Shown here: one piece after another, positions 7,447 through 16,047 of the stretch | Position numbering within the stretch: the first letter of the stretch is position 1 | Layout: every line of letters starts with the position of its first letter | Assembly (NCBI GenBank): GCA_947505245.1 | Contig: CANNIZ010000009.1 | Span: forward strand, 57,363-121,362 | Reading direction: 5' to 3' | Source: Pseudomonadota bacterium | Lineage (GTDB): Bacteria > Myxococcota_A > UBA796 > GCA-2862545 | Length of the DNA: 64,000 bases | Notes under the pieces: generated by a model | What the model was told of the DNA's origin: nothing | What the model saw: only the letters and a program-made list of their open reading frames with translations | Database searches by the model: none | Position numbers and translations under genes: made by a program

Positions 7447-8129
7447 CAGCGCGGCCGGGTCTTGACCACGCCGCTGCTGGCAGGCCCCGGGCGCGACGTC
7501 GGGCGTGTTCCAGCGACGCCAGGACGCGAGCCGCCGCCGCTCGACGAGGTGGGACGGACCACGGGCGTCGTGGACTTGCCCAGCTCCTTGTTGATCGCGG
7601 TGATGGTGTCGTCGTTCAGGTAGCAGAACGTCCAGCGCCATTCGCCGGATACCCGCTCGAACTCGGACTCACCGACACGAACGGAGCCGCTGTTCACGTC
7701 TTCGATGGTGGTCTTGTCGGGCAGCGCGTCTGCCGGGAACTTGACCACGTAGGTGGCCTCGGACGCGCCGTCGCCCCAACCCGCGTCCTGCTTGAGGTAG
7801 TGCTTGGCGACGACGAGGAATTCCTCGCTGTTGTAGGTGACCTCTTTGTCATCGTCCATCGGGCCGCGCGTCTTGAACGGGAACGTGACGATCTTCGCGA
7901 GCGCGTCCACGTCGTTATCGGCCACAGCGGAGCGATAGGCGGACCACGTCTTCAGGAATCCGGCCTCTTCGGGAGACTTCGTCGCCGTCGGCGCGACCGG
8001 CGGCGCCACGGGTGCGACGACCGGCGGCGGGGCCACAGGCGGCGGCGGGGCCGGCGCAGGGGCCGGCGCGACGGGGTTCGTACACGCGAACAGGAACACG
8101 ACCGTTACGAAGGCTGCGACGCGCTTCAT
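7446..8129 (-). CDS. Proline-rich lipoprotein of unknown function
   Basis: A 227-residue lipoprotein. Its signal peptide (MKRVAAFVTVVFLFAC) ends in a lipobox at FLFAC. The next 40 residues are a Pro/Ala/Val tether (PAPAPAPPPPVAPPPVV), then a globular domain of about 120 residues (TWSAYRSAVADNDVDALAKIVTFPF) resembling the small alpha+beta folds of the NTF2-like/DUF4440 type, though that is only a resemblance. A Ser/Gly/Thr tail ends the protein. It is the first gene of a pair with miaB, which starts on its stop codon, although no shared function is evident. Confidence 0.75.
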   Translation of the reverse strand: MKRVAAFVTVVFLFACTNPVAPAPAPAPPPPVAPPPVVAPVAPPVAPTATKSPEEAGFLKTWSAYRSAVADNDVDALAKIVTFPFKTRGPMDDDKEVTYNSEEFLVVAKHYLKQDAGWGDGASEATYVVKFPADALPDKTTIEDVNSGSVRVGESEFERVSGEWRWTFCYLNDDTITAINKELGKSTTPVVRPTSSSGGGSRPGVAGTRPTSRPGPASSGVVKTRPR

Positions 8130-8157
8130 TTGGCACCTCGTGGCTTGTTTAACGCGA

Positions 8158-8682
8158 TCACGGCAGGAGCAACGCCCAGGTGCGCATTCCGCCGGGCAAC
8201 TGCGCGCGCAGCGCGTCGATATCGGCGTCAGCGAGCGCGACACACCCGAGCGTCCAATCGGCCGCGTTGCCGCCGCCATGGAACAAAAGGTAGCTCCCGA
8301 GCGCGGTGTCCTGCGGGGGAGCGTCTCCCTGGCGCGACGCCTCAGCGATCGCGTCGCGGGTGGCCCCGTCGATCAGGCCCGCCGCCAGGCCGCGATCCGC
8401 ATCCGCAAGGTTCGGATAATTCAGAAAGATCGCATGGTAGTACCGCGACGCTGGCCGATCGGACGTGCGGTACCACCCCTCTGGCGTGCGAAGATCCCCT
8501 TCCCTCGCCTTGGGGCCGGCGTCCCCGCCGCCACCCATGCCGAGCGCCACGCGCCAACAGCCCTTCAACTGGCCGGCGTCGTACAGCCCCACCAGGCGGC
8601 TGGATTTGAGCACGACGACGAGATCATCGGCGTGAAGACGCTCATCGCCGGCCTCGAACAGCGCTGACGCCGGGAGGTCCAT
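8158..8682 (-). CDS. L,D-transpeptidase family (YkuD-like) protein
   Basis: A 174-residue protein with the YkuD-type signature: a histidine in LLFHGGGN and, 12 residues later, the catalytic cysteine in WTLGCVAL followed by Ala-Asp. The usual S-x-G-C is here T-L-G-C, a tolerated change. The substrate-side region RTPEGWYRTSDR is also typical of L,D-transpeptidases, which make 3-3 peptidoglycan crosslinks or attach proteins to peptidoglycan. No signal peptide is visible from the ATG used, so either export uses another route or the start is wrong. It lies 29 bases after the MYXO-CTERM protein gene, within an envelope-protein cluster. Confidence 0.75.
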   Translation of the reverse strand: MDLPASALFEAGDERLHADDLVVVLKSSRLVGLYDAGQLKGCWRVALGMGGGGDAGPKAREGDLRTPEGWYRTSDRPASRYYHAIFLNYPNLADADRGLAAGLIDGATRDAIAEASRQGDAPPQDTALGSYLLFHGGGNAADWTLGCVALADADIDALRAQLPGGMRTWALLLP

Positions 8683-8711
8683 CGTCGTCGCCGGACACGT
8701 GACGAGCGGGA

Positions 8712-9845
8712 TCAGGCGCGACGCCGACGCGCGGCCACCGAAGCGAGGCCGATCGCGAGCAGGGCGAAGGGCGAACCGCCTGTATCGCAGCCGCTAATTC
8801 CGCCGTCCGTAGCGTAGACGCGACGCCACGGAAGCCGATTGCCGCCCGTCGATCCCGTGTCTTCAGGGTTCCCCGTATCGATCGGAAGTGGATCACCCAC
8901 CACGCCGTCAAACGTCACGTCCAGCAGGAACGGCCCCGGGAACTCGTGCGCGCCGACGTACGTGTCGAGCGCCAGCCACACGTCGCCGGGACCGACCTCG
9001 ACCGTGACCTCGCTGTCGTGGCGCGCGAGGCAATGTTCGCCGTCCGGCGAGGTCATCACGTGTACGTCGACGTCGACGCCGTCATCGTCGCTCACCACCG
9101 CGTGCAGCGTGCCCGCAACCGCGACCGAGAACTTGTACAGCACCTCGGGACCCGACTCGTCCGTGTTTGGCGAGCACGAGTAGCTGTCGATCACGTCCGA
9201 CGCGGCTCCCGCCGTCCACCGGAAGTCCTCGAACGGGAACGCGTCGATCTCGATGGGCTCGCCGACCGTCGCGGACGAGCCTCCGTCCACGATGTCGTCG
9301 TACCGGACGGGCTGGTACCCGTCGAGGTAGCTCCACCCGGCGCCGCTGTTCAACCGCGTGCGTTGGGCGCTGCCAGCGGCCTCGTAGAACACGGGCATAC
9401 CGGCGCCCGTCTCGTAGGCGAACAACACCACGTGGCTGCCGGCGTCGTTCACTGCGTCCGCGCGTTTCAGCTCCGAGATCGAGATGTCCGTCGTCACGCT
9501 GTAGAACGTGGACGTCGAGTAGTGCGCGGTGTCCCACACCTGCGACACGAAACCCGAGCAGTCCACGCCAGCGGTGCACGACAACACGCCGTGCCAGGAG
9601 TGGCTCCCGGCGCCGAGGCCGTCCGCGATCGCCTGGTCGTACTCGTCGAGCGTGTAGTAGCCACCCCAATCGTAGGGGAGGCCGCGGTAGCTGCCGGCGA
9701 CGTAGTCGCTCTGGTAGGACGCGCTGCAGTCGGCGGTCTCGTTCACCGACGTCATCGACCACGGGTGGAACGCGTATTGCGCGGCCTGATCGAGGACGTC
9801 TTCCCGATCGATCGCAAACGCGGAGGCGACGAGGAGGGTTATCAT
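8712..9845 (-). CDS. Secreted NlpC/P60- or CHAP-like protein with MYXO-CTERM-like anchor
   Basis: A 377-residue exported protein. A short signal peptide (MITLLVASAFA) is followed by a region with VDCSGFVSQVW, where the Cys fits the nucleophile of NlpC/P60 or CHAP amidases, and a later His in DAGSHVVLF. The second half resembles a pre-peptidase C-terminal beta-sandwich (PEVLYKFSVAVAGTLHAVV). The end carries a Cys (GCDTGG), a hydrophobic stretch (FALLAIGLASVA) and ARRRRA, a tripartite sorting tail of the MYXO-CTERM type. The ATG overlaps the upstream stop by four bases (ATGA). A peptidoglycan hydrolase on the cell surface is likely but unproven. Confidence 0.72.
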   Translation of the reverse strand: MITLLVASAFAIDREDVLDQAAQYAFHPWSMTSVNETADCSASYQSDYVAGSYRGLPYDWGGYYTLDEYDQAIADGLGAGSHSWHGVLSCTAGVDCSGFVSQVWDTAHYSTSTFYSVTTDISISELKRADAVNDAGSHVVLFAYETGAGMPVFYEAAGSAQRTRLNSGAGWSYLDGYQPVRYDDIVDGGSSATVGEPIEIDAFPFEDFRWTAGAASDVIDSYSCSPNTDESGPEVLYKFSVAVAGTLHAVVSDDDGVDVDVHVMTSPDGEHCLARHDSEVTVEVGPGDVWLALDTYVGAHEFPGPFLLDVTFDGVVGDPLPIDTGNPEDTGSTGGNRLPWRRVYATDGGISGCDTGGSPFALLAIGLASVAARRRRA

Positions 9846-10621
9846 TGGCTGATCCTCCGCACATGAAGACCATCCGCGAGCGGCACGATCACCACCAATC
9901 GCCCTTCTGCGTCGACGTCAGCGTCGTCCGCGGGCGTCCAGCTTCGGGAGCGGGTCTCGAGCGGGAGCGAGCGCCCATCATGCACCACCGCTCGTTCGAC
10001 GCCGATCGGGAAGTCCGACACGACCGAGTCGACGATCGCCCAGCCCGCACCCAGCGTGCGAACGCTCGTCTTCAGCGCGCCAGCCCGAGGCGTCACCTCG
10101 ACCTTGGCAAACGCAGGACCACCGAACGACGCGCCCGTCGCGACGGACAGGCCGCCCTCCACGTGTGCTATCGCATGCCGATTGCCGAACGGATCGACGC
10201 CCCACACGTCGCTTCCCTGGACGAGCAGATCGATGTTCGTCGGGACGAGGTCGGGCACCGGCAGGTTCCCGTGATCGCGTCCATCCGCTCCGACGAGGGC
10301 GATCGTGCGACCTTCGAGAAGCACGAGATCGCGGCCCGCGAACGCGAGGTCGTCTACCCGCGAGGCTGCGAACGCGCCCTGCACGACGAGATCGTGGAGC
10401 ACGAGCACCTGTTGCCGAACCGGATCCCACACCGCAGCGAGGCCGTCTGCGCCCGCCGCGACGCGATCCGGGCCGATGGCTTTCTGCTCCTGGGCGGCAG
10501 GAACAAAGCCGAACTCCGCCCACGGCACCACGCGTTCTTCGACCCGGAGGCCATCGGGGCCTGAAACCGGCCCGACCGACCCGACATCGCCCGCGAGCGC
10601 GACCGACACGAACAGCAGCAA
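9842..10621 (-). CDS. Secreted propeller-like protein of unknown function
   Basis: A 259-residue exported protein I cannot name. It is rich in short repeated beta-strand phrases (GRDLVLLEGRTIALVGADG, GSDVWGVDPFGNRHAIAHV) that suggest a beta-propeller. I chose TTG at 10621 because a GGAGG sits four bases upstream and it gives a clean signal peptide (MLLFVSVALAGD). A GTG ten codons earlier would leave only 17 bases to the divergent lipoprotein gene. Its stop overlaps the start of the MYXO-CTERM protein gene, so the two are co-expressed. Confidence 0.65.
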   Translation of the reverse strand: MLLFVSVALAGDVGSVGPVSGPDGLRVEERVVPWAEFGFVPAAQEQKAIGPDRVAAGADGLAAVWDPVRQQVLVLHDLVVQGAFAASRVDDLAFAGRDLVLLEGRTIALVGADGRDHGNLPVPDLVPTNIDLLVQGSDVWGVDPFGNRHAIAHVEGGLSVATGASFGGPAFAKVEVTPRAGALKTSVRTLGAGWAIVDSVVSDFPIGVERAVVHDGRSLPLETRSRSWTPADDADVDAEGRLVVIVPLADGLHVRRISQ

Positions 10622-10668
10622 AGGACCTCCAGGGACCACAATCCGTAACACTCGGCTATCCTCCCCGC

Positions 10669-13050
10669 ATGCTCGTAATCGCGGCCGCGTTGTTGGGGTG
10701 TGCGCCAGGGGAACTGCCCGAAGGCCACGTGGTCACCGACGCGTTCCTGCGCGACGTTTCGCCAGTCCGAGCCCACCTCGCCGTGCCGTGCGCCGACGCG
10801 ATCGGTGGGCACGGCGCGTATGAGGTCGAGGTCGACGACCGCACGGGCATGACGGTGCTGCTCGACCGCGAAGCCGAGCGGATGTGGCTTCGCGACGGGT
10901 TCGGCGTGGTGTCGGACCGGTGCTGGTGGCTCCCGCTCGACGGCGCAGATCCCGATCTCCCCGACCAGGACTGCGCCCCTGGAGGGCACCAGACGGGCGC
11001 GTGCGGACCCGACGCGACAGCACCCACCCACTGGCGATGGCTTTCGCCCGGGGTCGTCGCCGCGGACGGAACGGACGTCGTCGCGGTCGACGGCACGGCG
11101 CTGCTGCCCGGACCCGACGGACTCGAGCGGTTCGATCTCACAGGGACCGCCGACCCGCCGATCGATCCCGGCGAGTCGCCCGGGACGCGGCTTTCCTACC
11201 TTTCGACGCTCGACCTGCCTGGAAAGGGCTCATCGATCGCGGCGGGCGACACCGTCGTGGCCACCTACAGCGACGACGGCGGCGTGGTGTTCTTCAAGCG
11301 AACGGACGCACGAAGGGACCTGGACGAGCCCCTCGAGCGCCGCAGAAGCCGCGGAAGAGGTGAATTTGCCGCCGCAGGTGACACGTTCGCGGTCGCGGCC
11401 GACAGCGGCGTGGATGTGTGGTCCTCCCCCGATTTTCATCGCGAACGGCGCGATCACCGCGCCCTGCGCGCAGGGGTGATCGACGTCGCGATCAACCCGA
11501 CCGAAGGAACCCCCTACGTGCTGGTCCCCGCGGGCGTCGTAGCGGTGGGCCCGCAAGGCGCCCTCGGGTTCTGGCCGGTCGTCGGCGCCCAGGGCTTGTT
11601 CGTCGGCTACCCCGCCGGGGTCCCAACCATCTACGCGTGGGGAAACGACGACGCGGGCGGCGTGGTCTGGCGCCTCGAACCGGACGGCACGGCGACCGGT
11701 ACATCCACGGGGCCGCGCCTGCTCGGCGCCGGCACGGGGAGCTACTTTCAGGAGATCGTGCTCGTCGAAGACGGTGATCCACCGGTCGTTCGCGGGGTGA
11801 TCGACCAGCGCCACCTCGACGCGATCGCCCCCGGCACGGTCGGGCTCGCGCTCGCCGCGTTCGTCGAGAGCCCGAAGGACCCGGAGATCGCGGACGCAGC
11901 GGCGGCATCACTCACGCTCGCGGCGGTGGGCGGTTGCCCGACGAGCGCGCCAGACGGCTTCGAGCAGGAACACGAGGTCTGCTGCGCTCAAGCAGCGCGC
12001 GGCGAGCGCCTCGACGCCCAGCTCGCGTGGCTCGACGACCGCATGCGCGGCGAGCAGCCGATCGCCGTGGTCCTCGGCGTGAGCCCGACCGCGATCGCGG
12101 TCTCGCGTCGCTGCGCCGCCGTCCCCGAATCGGCCGTAGCGGCCTTCGGCGAGCCGGTTCCCGCAGCGATCGAGCGGTGGCTCGGGCGCTGGCAGCCGCG
12201 CGGCGTCGCGTCGGCCGCGGTGTTCATCCATTCGGGCCCGTTCGATCCCTCGTCGTGGTGGGTGGGGTGCCCCGACCTGTGGCCGACGAGCGCTCCACCG
12301 ACGGCCTGTTGGGATGTGCCCCGCGACGAAGCCCACTACCGCTCGTTCTACGACGACGTGACGGGTTCCGCATCGCTCGCAGCGTGGGGCAACGAGCCCG
12401 ATTGGAGGCTGCTCGCAGGCGGCTTTGGGACGGAAGTTCCCGGCGGAGTCTCCTGGCCGGACGTGCTGCCCGCGCTCGAACTTCCGGACGGCGCACCCGC
12501 TGAGGACGGCCTGTTCTTCGGCAACCTCGGCATGGACCCCCGCGCGCCGGCCGCGCTGGCGAAGGAGATGGCCCCCGAAGATGCGATGGCGCGGGCGTTC
12601 CCGATGGTGGTCCAGACGCCGGCCGATCGCTGGGACGGAGGCGGCACCGACACCGAAGGGGTGTATTGGCCCGGACAGACGTTCGCGCTCGAGTACCTCG
12701 CCGAGCAGCGACGTTCGGGCCTGTTGATGCAGGAGTACATCCAGACCGTGTCGCTCGCGACGGACTGGGAGGATCCCACCTATGCGGGCGACGAGGCGCT
12801 CGACGTGATGACCGCCGCTGACTTCGCGTTCGCAGAGCACTACCTCGTCGCTCGCGTGCTCGCGGCGAGGGACGTCGGTGGGCCTCGGTTCTGGACCGTT
12901 CACCTCGGCGACCTCTCGCGACTACGCGATCGCGCGCTTTACGACGGGTGGATCGCGTGCAACGACGCGGAGTGTGCGGACACGGCGCTCGACGACTTTG
13001 CACGCCGGGTCTCGACCTGGCCGCAGGTGGCCTGGCGTCCACGGCCTTAG
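10669..13050 (+). CDS. Large lipoprotein of unknown function
   Basis: A 793-residue lipoprotein (signal MLVIAAALLGC, lipobox ALLGC). Residues about 20-400 contain propeller-like repeats (for example GDTVVATYSDDGGVVFFKRTD). Residues about 420-790 form a Trp- and Pro-rich domain with phrases such as AAVFIHSGPFDPSSWW, AAWGNEPDWRLLAGGFGTEV and VYWPGQTFALEYLAEQ. A GNEPDW-type phrase and the general look recall polysaccharide-active TIM barrels, but I see no definite catalytic motif. It is divergent from the secreted operon to its left. No Shine-Dalgarno is evident before the ATG. Confidence 0.7.
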   Translation: MLVIAAALLGCAPGELPEGHVVTDAFLRDVSPVRAHLAVPCADAIGGHGAYEVEVDDRTGMTVLLDREAERMWLRDGFGVVSDRCWWLPLDGADPDLPDQDCAPGGHQTGACGPDATAPTHWRWLSPGVVAADGTDVVAVDGTALLPGPDGLERFDLTGTADPPIDPGESPGTRLSYLSTLDLPGKGSSIAAGDTVVATYSDDGGVVFFKRTDARRDLDEPLERRRSRGRGEFAAAGDTFAVAADSGVDVWSSPDFHRERRDHRALRAGVIDVAINPTEGTPYVLVPAGVVAVGPQGALGFWPVVGAQGLFVGYPAGVPTIYAWGNDDAGGVVWRLEPDGTATGTSTGPRLLGAGTGSYFQEIVLVEDGDPPVVRGVIDQRHLDAIAPGTVGLALAAFVESPKDPEIADAAAASLTLAAVGGCPTSAPDGFEQEHEVCCAQAARGERLDAQLAWLDDRMRGEQPIAVVLGVSPTAIAVSRRCAAVPESAVAAFGEPVPAAIERWLGRWQPRGVASAAVFIHSGPFDPSSWWVGCPDLWPTSAPPTACWDVPRDEAHYRSFYDDVTGSASLAAWGNEPDWRLLAGGFGTEVPGGVSWPDVLPALELPDGAPAEDGLFFGNLGMDPRAPAALAKEMAPEDAMARAFPMVVQTPADRWDGGGTDTEGVYWPGQTFALEYLAEQRRSGLLMQEYIQTVSLATDWEDPTYAGDEALDVMTAADFAFAEHYLVARVLAARDVGGPRFWTVHLGDLSRLRDRALYDGWIACNDAECADTALDDFARRVSTWPQVAWRPRP

Positions 13051-13069
13051 CGACGCGGAGCCGTGCAGG

Positions 13070-15223
13070 TCAGCGGAGGAACACCCGGACCGCGGGGTTC
13101 CCACGCGACGCGAGGGTGGTGACCTCGATGTGGACCGGCGGCTGGCGAGGGTCGTCGAACATCGGCACCAATTCGAACTCGCCGTCGTCGCAGCGGACCG
13201 TGCGGGGACTTCGCGCGCACGACGCGATCATCGCCCGAGCGGCGTCGAGCGCGGCAGACGGCACGCCAGGCGCGCCCCCCTCCGCGCTCACGAGCACCGG
13301 TCCCACGACGGCGGGACCGGCGCGGAACCCGTAGCCGGGCCACGGATCACAAGCCTCCATGCGAAACATCGGGTCGAGCAGCCAGCCGAGGAACACGACC
13401 CCGGCGGGATCACAGGCGAACACCAGCCCGTTGAAGGCGTAGCGACCTGTCGGCTCCCGAGGCTGCTCAGCGTGAAAGCCCCACTTTGACTCGAACAGCA
13501 GCGTGGCCGTTTGCGCGTCCGGCCGCAACCGCCCCGCGTGGTCGATCAAGCGCGCGCGACGCGCCCCCGCCACGATCACGACCGCTTCCGGCAGCACCTG
13601 CGCCCGGAGCGGAAGAAACGCCCCAACGTCGACGCCGAGCCGACCGTCGATCGGCAGGGGCCGTTCGAGCTGAAGGACGGTCTGGTCGCCGGAGGTGGCG
13701 ACCGCCGCATCGAACACGAGCCCGTGAAACGCGATCGCATACCGCTGCCCACCCTGGACAGCGAACGCGCCGCCGGACGGCTGCACTTCCTCGCCGCCAC
13801 AGGTCGCGTCGGCGGGAAACACGACGCCGCGTCGATCCGCCTGGTGCACCCGCAGTACGAGGCCACGTCGCGCCCACTCGCGCGCCATCTCCTCGAACGC
13901 AGGGGATCGCGGACGCAAGCGGCCGTGCTCGTCGACAGGGACGTCTACGGGCGGGTACCCAGGAGCCCACGCCGTCACCACGCCGCGCTCGGCGGACGTC
14001 GCGGCCCCCCAAACGGGCACCCGCGGCTCGGTCCACAACAGCGGCGCGAAAGCGTCGTCAACGAGGGGCGCCGTACACGAGACGCCGTCGATCTCGACGC
14101 GCACAGAACCATCTTCGGTGGGGGCAAACTGGGCAGCCCGCATGCCGACGGGCTCGAGGTGGGCCGCGTCCACACGCGGGACGCGGGCCGAACCACGTTC
14201 GTCCCGCACGAGTCGGAACCGCGCCCGCACCACCCGAGGCGCGGCGACCAGCGTTCCGGCGGGCGTGTCCTGGCCCTCAGCGGTGACCACGATCCGCCCC
14301 GGGACGAACAGATCGGCGGGGATCACGACGGGAGGCTCGAGCTGGTACACGACGCCGGTCATGTCGCGCACCGGCCCGTGGCCGACGCACTGGACGCGCA
14401 GGTCGCCGGAAGCCGTGCCGAACCCGAGCACGACCCGCTGAGGTGCGGCGTCTTGCCCGCCGCAGCCGAAGTGGAGCGACGTGATCGCATCGCCCGAGCG
14501 CACCTGACGCACGACCCGACCCTCCACGATCAGCGCGGCGTCGGTGAACGCGGTCGCCTCGAGCGCGGGCACACGGGCCGTCGCACCGTCGACGACGAGG
14601 TTGGCCTCGATCGCGAGCTCCCACGGCCCCTCGGGCCACCGATCGCGGGGCGGCAACGACCACGTAGCGCGAAGCTCGGCGTCGATCCTCGCCTCGCCGA
14701 GATCGAGCTCCGACTTGCCGACCAGCCGTGCGCGTACGACGGCGGCCGCAGGCAACGGCACGGCGCCCTCCAGCGACACGCCGCCGAGCGTCACCTTTCC
14801 GAGCTGAAGGCGCGCGAGGGGAGACGTCGACAGGCAATCGTGCACCTCGGGCCCGATCCGATCGCCCTGATCGTCGACCCAGGCGCCCCCCACCTTCGTG
14901 AGCACGCGCCCGGCCCAGGTGATGCGAAACCCGCGCTGTTCAGCCACCGCTTCGATCGGCGCCCCGGCGGCTTCGCCGGAGAGCGAGCCCGTGTCGGCGT
15001 CCCACTCGAACAACGTCGGGCGGTCCGCGCGAAACAACGGCAGCCGACGCGGCGCCAGGAGCTCGCCCTCGCGCTGCCATCGGACGGCGACCGGGCGGCG
15101 ATCGGCGGAGAGGGCTGCGAGCAGCGCCTGCACCTCAACCACCGCCTCGTCTGCCCTATCGCGCGAGTAGAAGCCATAGGGGCGGATCCCCGCCTCGGAA
15201 ACCTCAAGCCGGACCGTAGACAA
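13070..15223 (-). CDS. Large protein of unknown function
   Basis: A 717-residue protein without a signal peptide or membrane segment. Its composition is beta-rich and Arg/Val-rich throughout, with no motif I can assign. I picked TTG at 15223 because a GGGGGAGG precedes it by four to five bases. The C-terminus faces the 793-residue lipoprotein gene (19-base gap) and the start is divergent from the pirin gene. Even third-position GC and the good ribosome binding site make it a real gene. Confidence 0.65.
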   Translation of the reverse strand: MSTVRLEVSEAGIRPYGFYSRDRADEAVVEVQALLAALSADRRPVAVRWQREGELLAPRRLPLFRADRPTLFEWDADTGSLSGEAAGAPIEAVAEQRGFRITWAGRVLTKVGGAWVDDQGDRIGPEVHDCLSTSPLARLQLGKVTLGGVSLEGAVPLPAAAVVRARLVGKSELDLGEARIDAELRATWSLPPRDRWPEGPWELAIEANLVVDGATARVPALEATAFTDAALIVEGRVVRQVRSGDAITSLHFGCGGQDAAPQRVVLGFGTASGDLRVQCVGHGPVRDMTGVVYQLEPPVVIPADLFVPGRIVVTAEGQDTPAGTLVAAPRVVRARFRLVRDERGSARVPRVDAAHLEPVGMRAAQFAPTEDGSVRVEIDGVSCTAPLVDDAFAPLLWTEPRVPVWGAATSAERGVVTAWAPGYPPVDVPVDEHGRLRPRSPAFEEMAREWARRGLVLRVHQADRRGVVFPADATCGGEEVQPSGGAFAVQGGQRYAIAFHGLVFDAAVATSGDQTVLQLERPLPIDGRLGVDVGAFLPLRAQVLPEAVVIVAGARRARLIDHAGRLRPDAQTATLLFESKWGFHAEQPREPTGRYAFNGLVFACDPAGVVFLGWLLDPMFRMEACDPWPGYGFRAGPAVVGPVLVSAEGGAPGVPSAALDAARAMIASCARSPRTVRCDDGEFELVPMFDDPRQPPVHIEVTTLASRGNPAVRVFLR

Positions 15224-15310
15224 CGCGCCTCCCCCACCGATGGTACGTACCGCCAGGCCGTTCGATTCGCCCGCCCCGCAATGACCCCTTACACGATCGG
15301 CGGAGGCACC

Positions 15311-16009
15311 ATGATCGCCCTACGCCCTGCCGCGGAACGTGGCCACGCCGACCACGGCTGGCTCGACTCCCACCACACGTTCTCGTTCGCCGATTACCAC
15401 GATCCGCGGTTCATGGGCTTTCGCGTGCTCCGCGTGATCAACGACGACCGCGTCCAAGCCGGAAAAGGCTTTGGAAAACACGGGCATCGCGACATGGAGA
15501 TCATCTCCTACGTCCTCGAAGGCTCCCTCGCCCACAAGGACACGATGGGAACGGCGTCGACGATCTGGCCTGGCGACGTCCAGGTGATGACCGCCGGAAC
15601 TGGCGTCCAGCACAGCGAGTTCAACGCGAGCAACGCCGATGGTGTCCACTTCCTGCAGATCTGGATCGTGCCAGAGCGCACCGGCTTCGAGCCGTCCTAC
15701 GAGCAGCGCTCGTTCACGGCCGACGACAAGCGCGGAAAATTCTGCCTGATCGCGTCGCGCGACGGTCGCGCCAGCTCGGTGGTCATCCATCAGGACGTCG
15801 ATCTTTACGCGACCATCGTCGAGGACGGCCACCACCTGGAGCACGTGCTGCGTCCCGGCCGACATGCGTGGCTGCACGTCGCCTCGGGGACTGTCGAATT
15901 TGCCGGCAGCGAGCTCAAGGCCGGCGATGGCGTCGCGATCTCCGGCGAGCCCTCGGTGCGCCTCACGGGGGCTGGTACCGGCGAGGTCCTACTGTTTGAC
16001 CTGCCGTAG
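15311..16009 (+). CDS. Pirin family protein
   Basis: A 232-residue bicupin of the pirin/YhaK type. The metal-binding histidines of the N-terminal cupin are in GKHGHRDMEI with the following SYVLEGSLAHKD and GVQHSEFN. The C-terminal cupin ends LTGAGTGEVLLFDLP. Some relatives have quercetin dioxygenase activity or act as redox-sensitive regulators; the role here is unknown. The ATG at 15311 is preceded by GGCGGAGG at good spacing and gives the family N-terminus MIALRPAAERGHADHGWLDS. A long open frame upstream is antisense to the neighbouring gene and not coding. Confidence 0.92.
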   Translation: MIALRPAAERGHADHGWLDSHHTFSFADYHDPRFMGFRVLRVINDDRVQAGKGFGKHGHRDMEIISYVLEGSLAHKDTMGTASTIWPGDVQVMTAGTGVQHSEFNASNADGVHFLQIWIVPERTGFEPSYEQRSFTADDKRGKFCLIASRDGRASSVVIHQDVDLYATIVEDGHHLEHVLRPGRHAWLHVASGTVEFAGSELKAGDGVAISGEPSVRLTGAGTGEVLLFDLP

Positions 16010-16047
16010 CGCCGTCGGCCGGTTACGGGGCCTGCCCCGGAGGTTCC

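Noticed and set aside
10622..10651. The longer GTG start (10651) of the secreted propeller-like protein.
   Set aside because: A GGAGG sits at good spacing before TTG 10621, which also gives a cleaner signal peptide.
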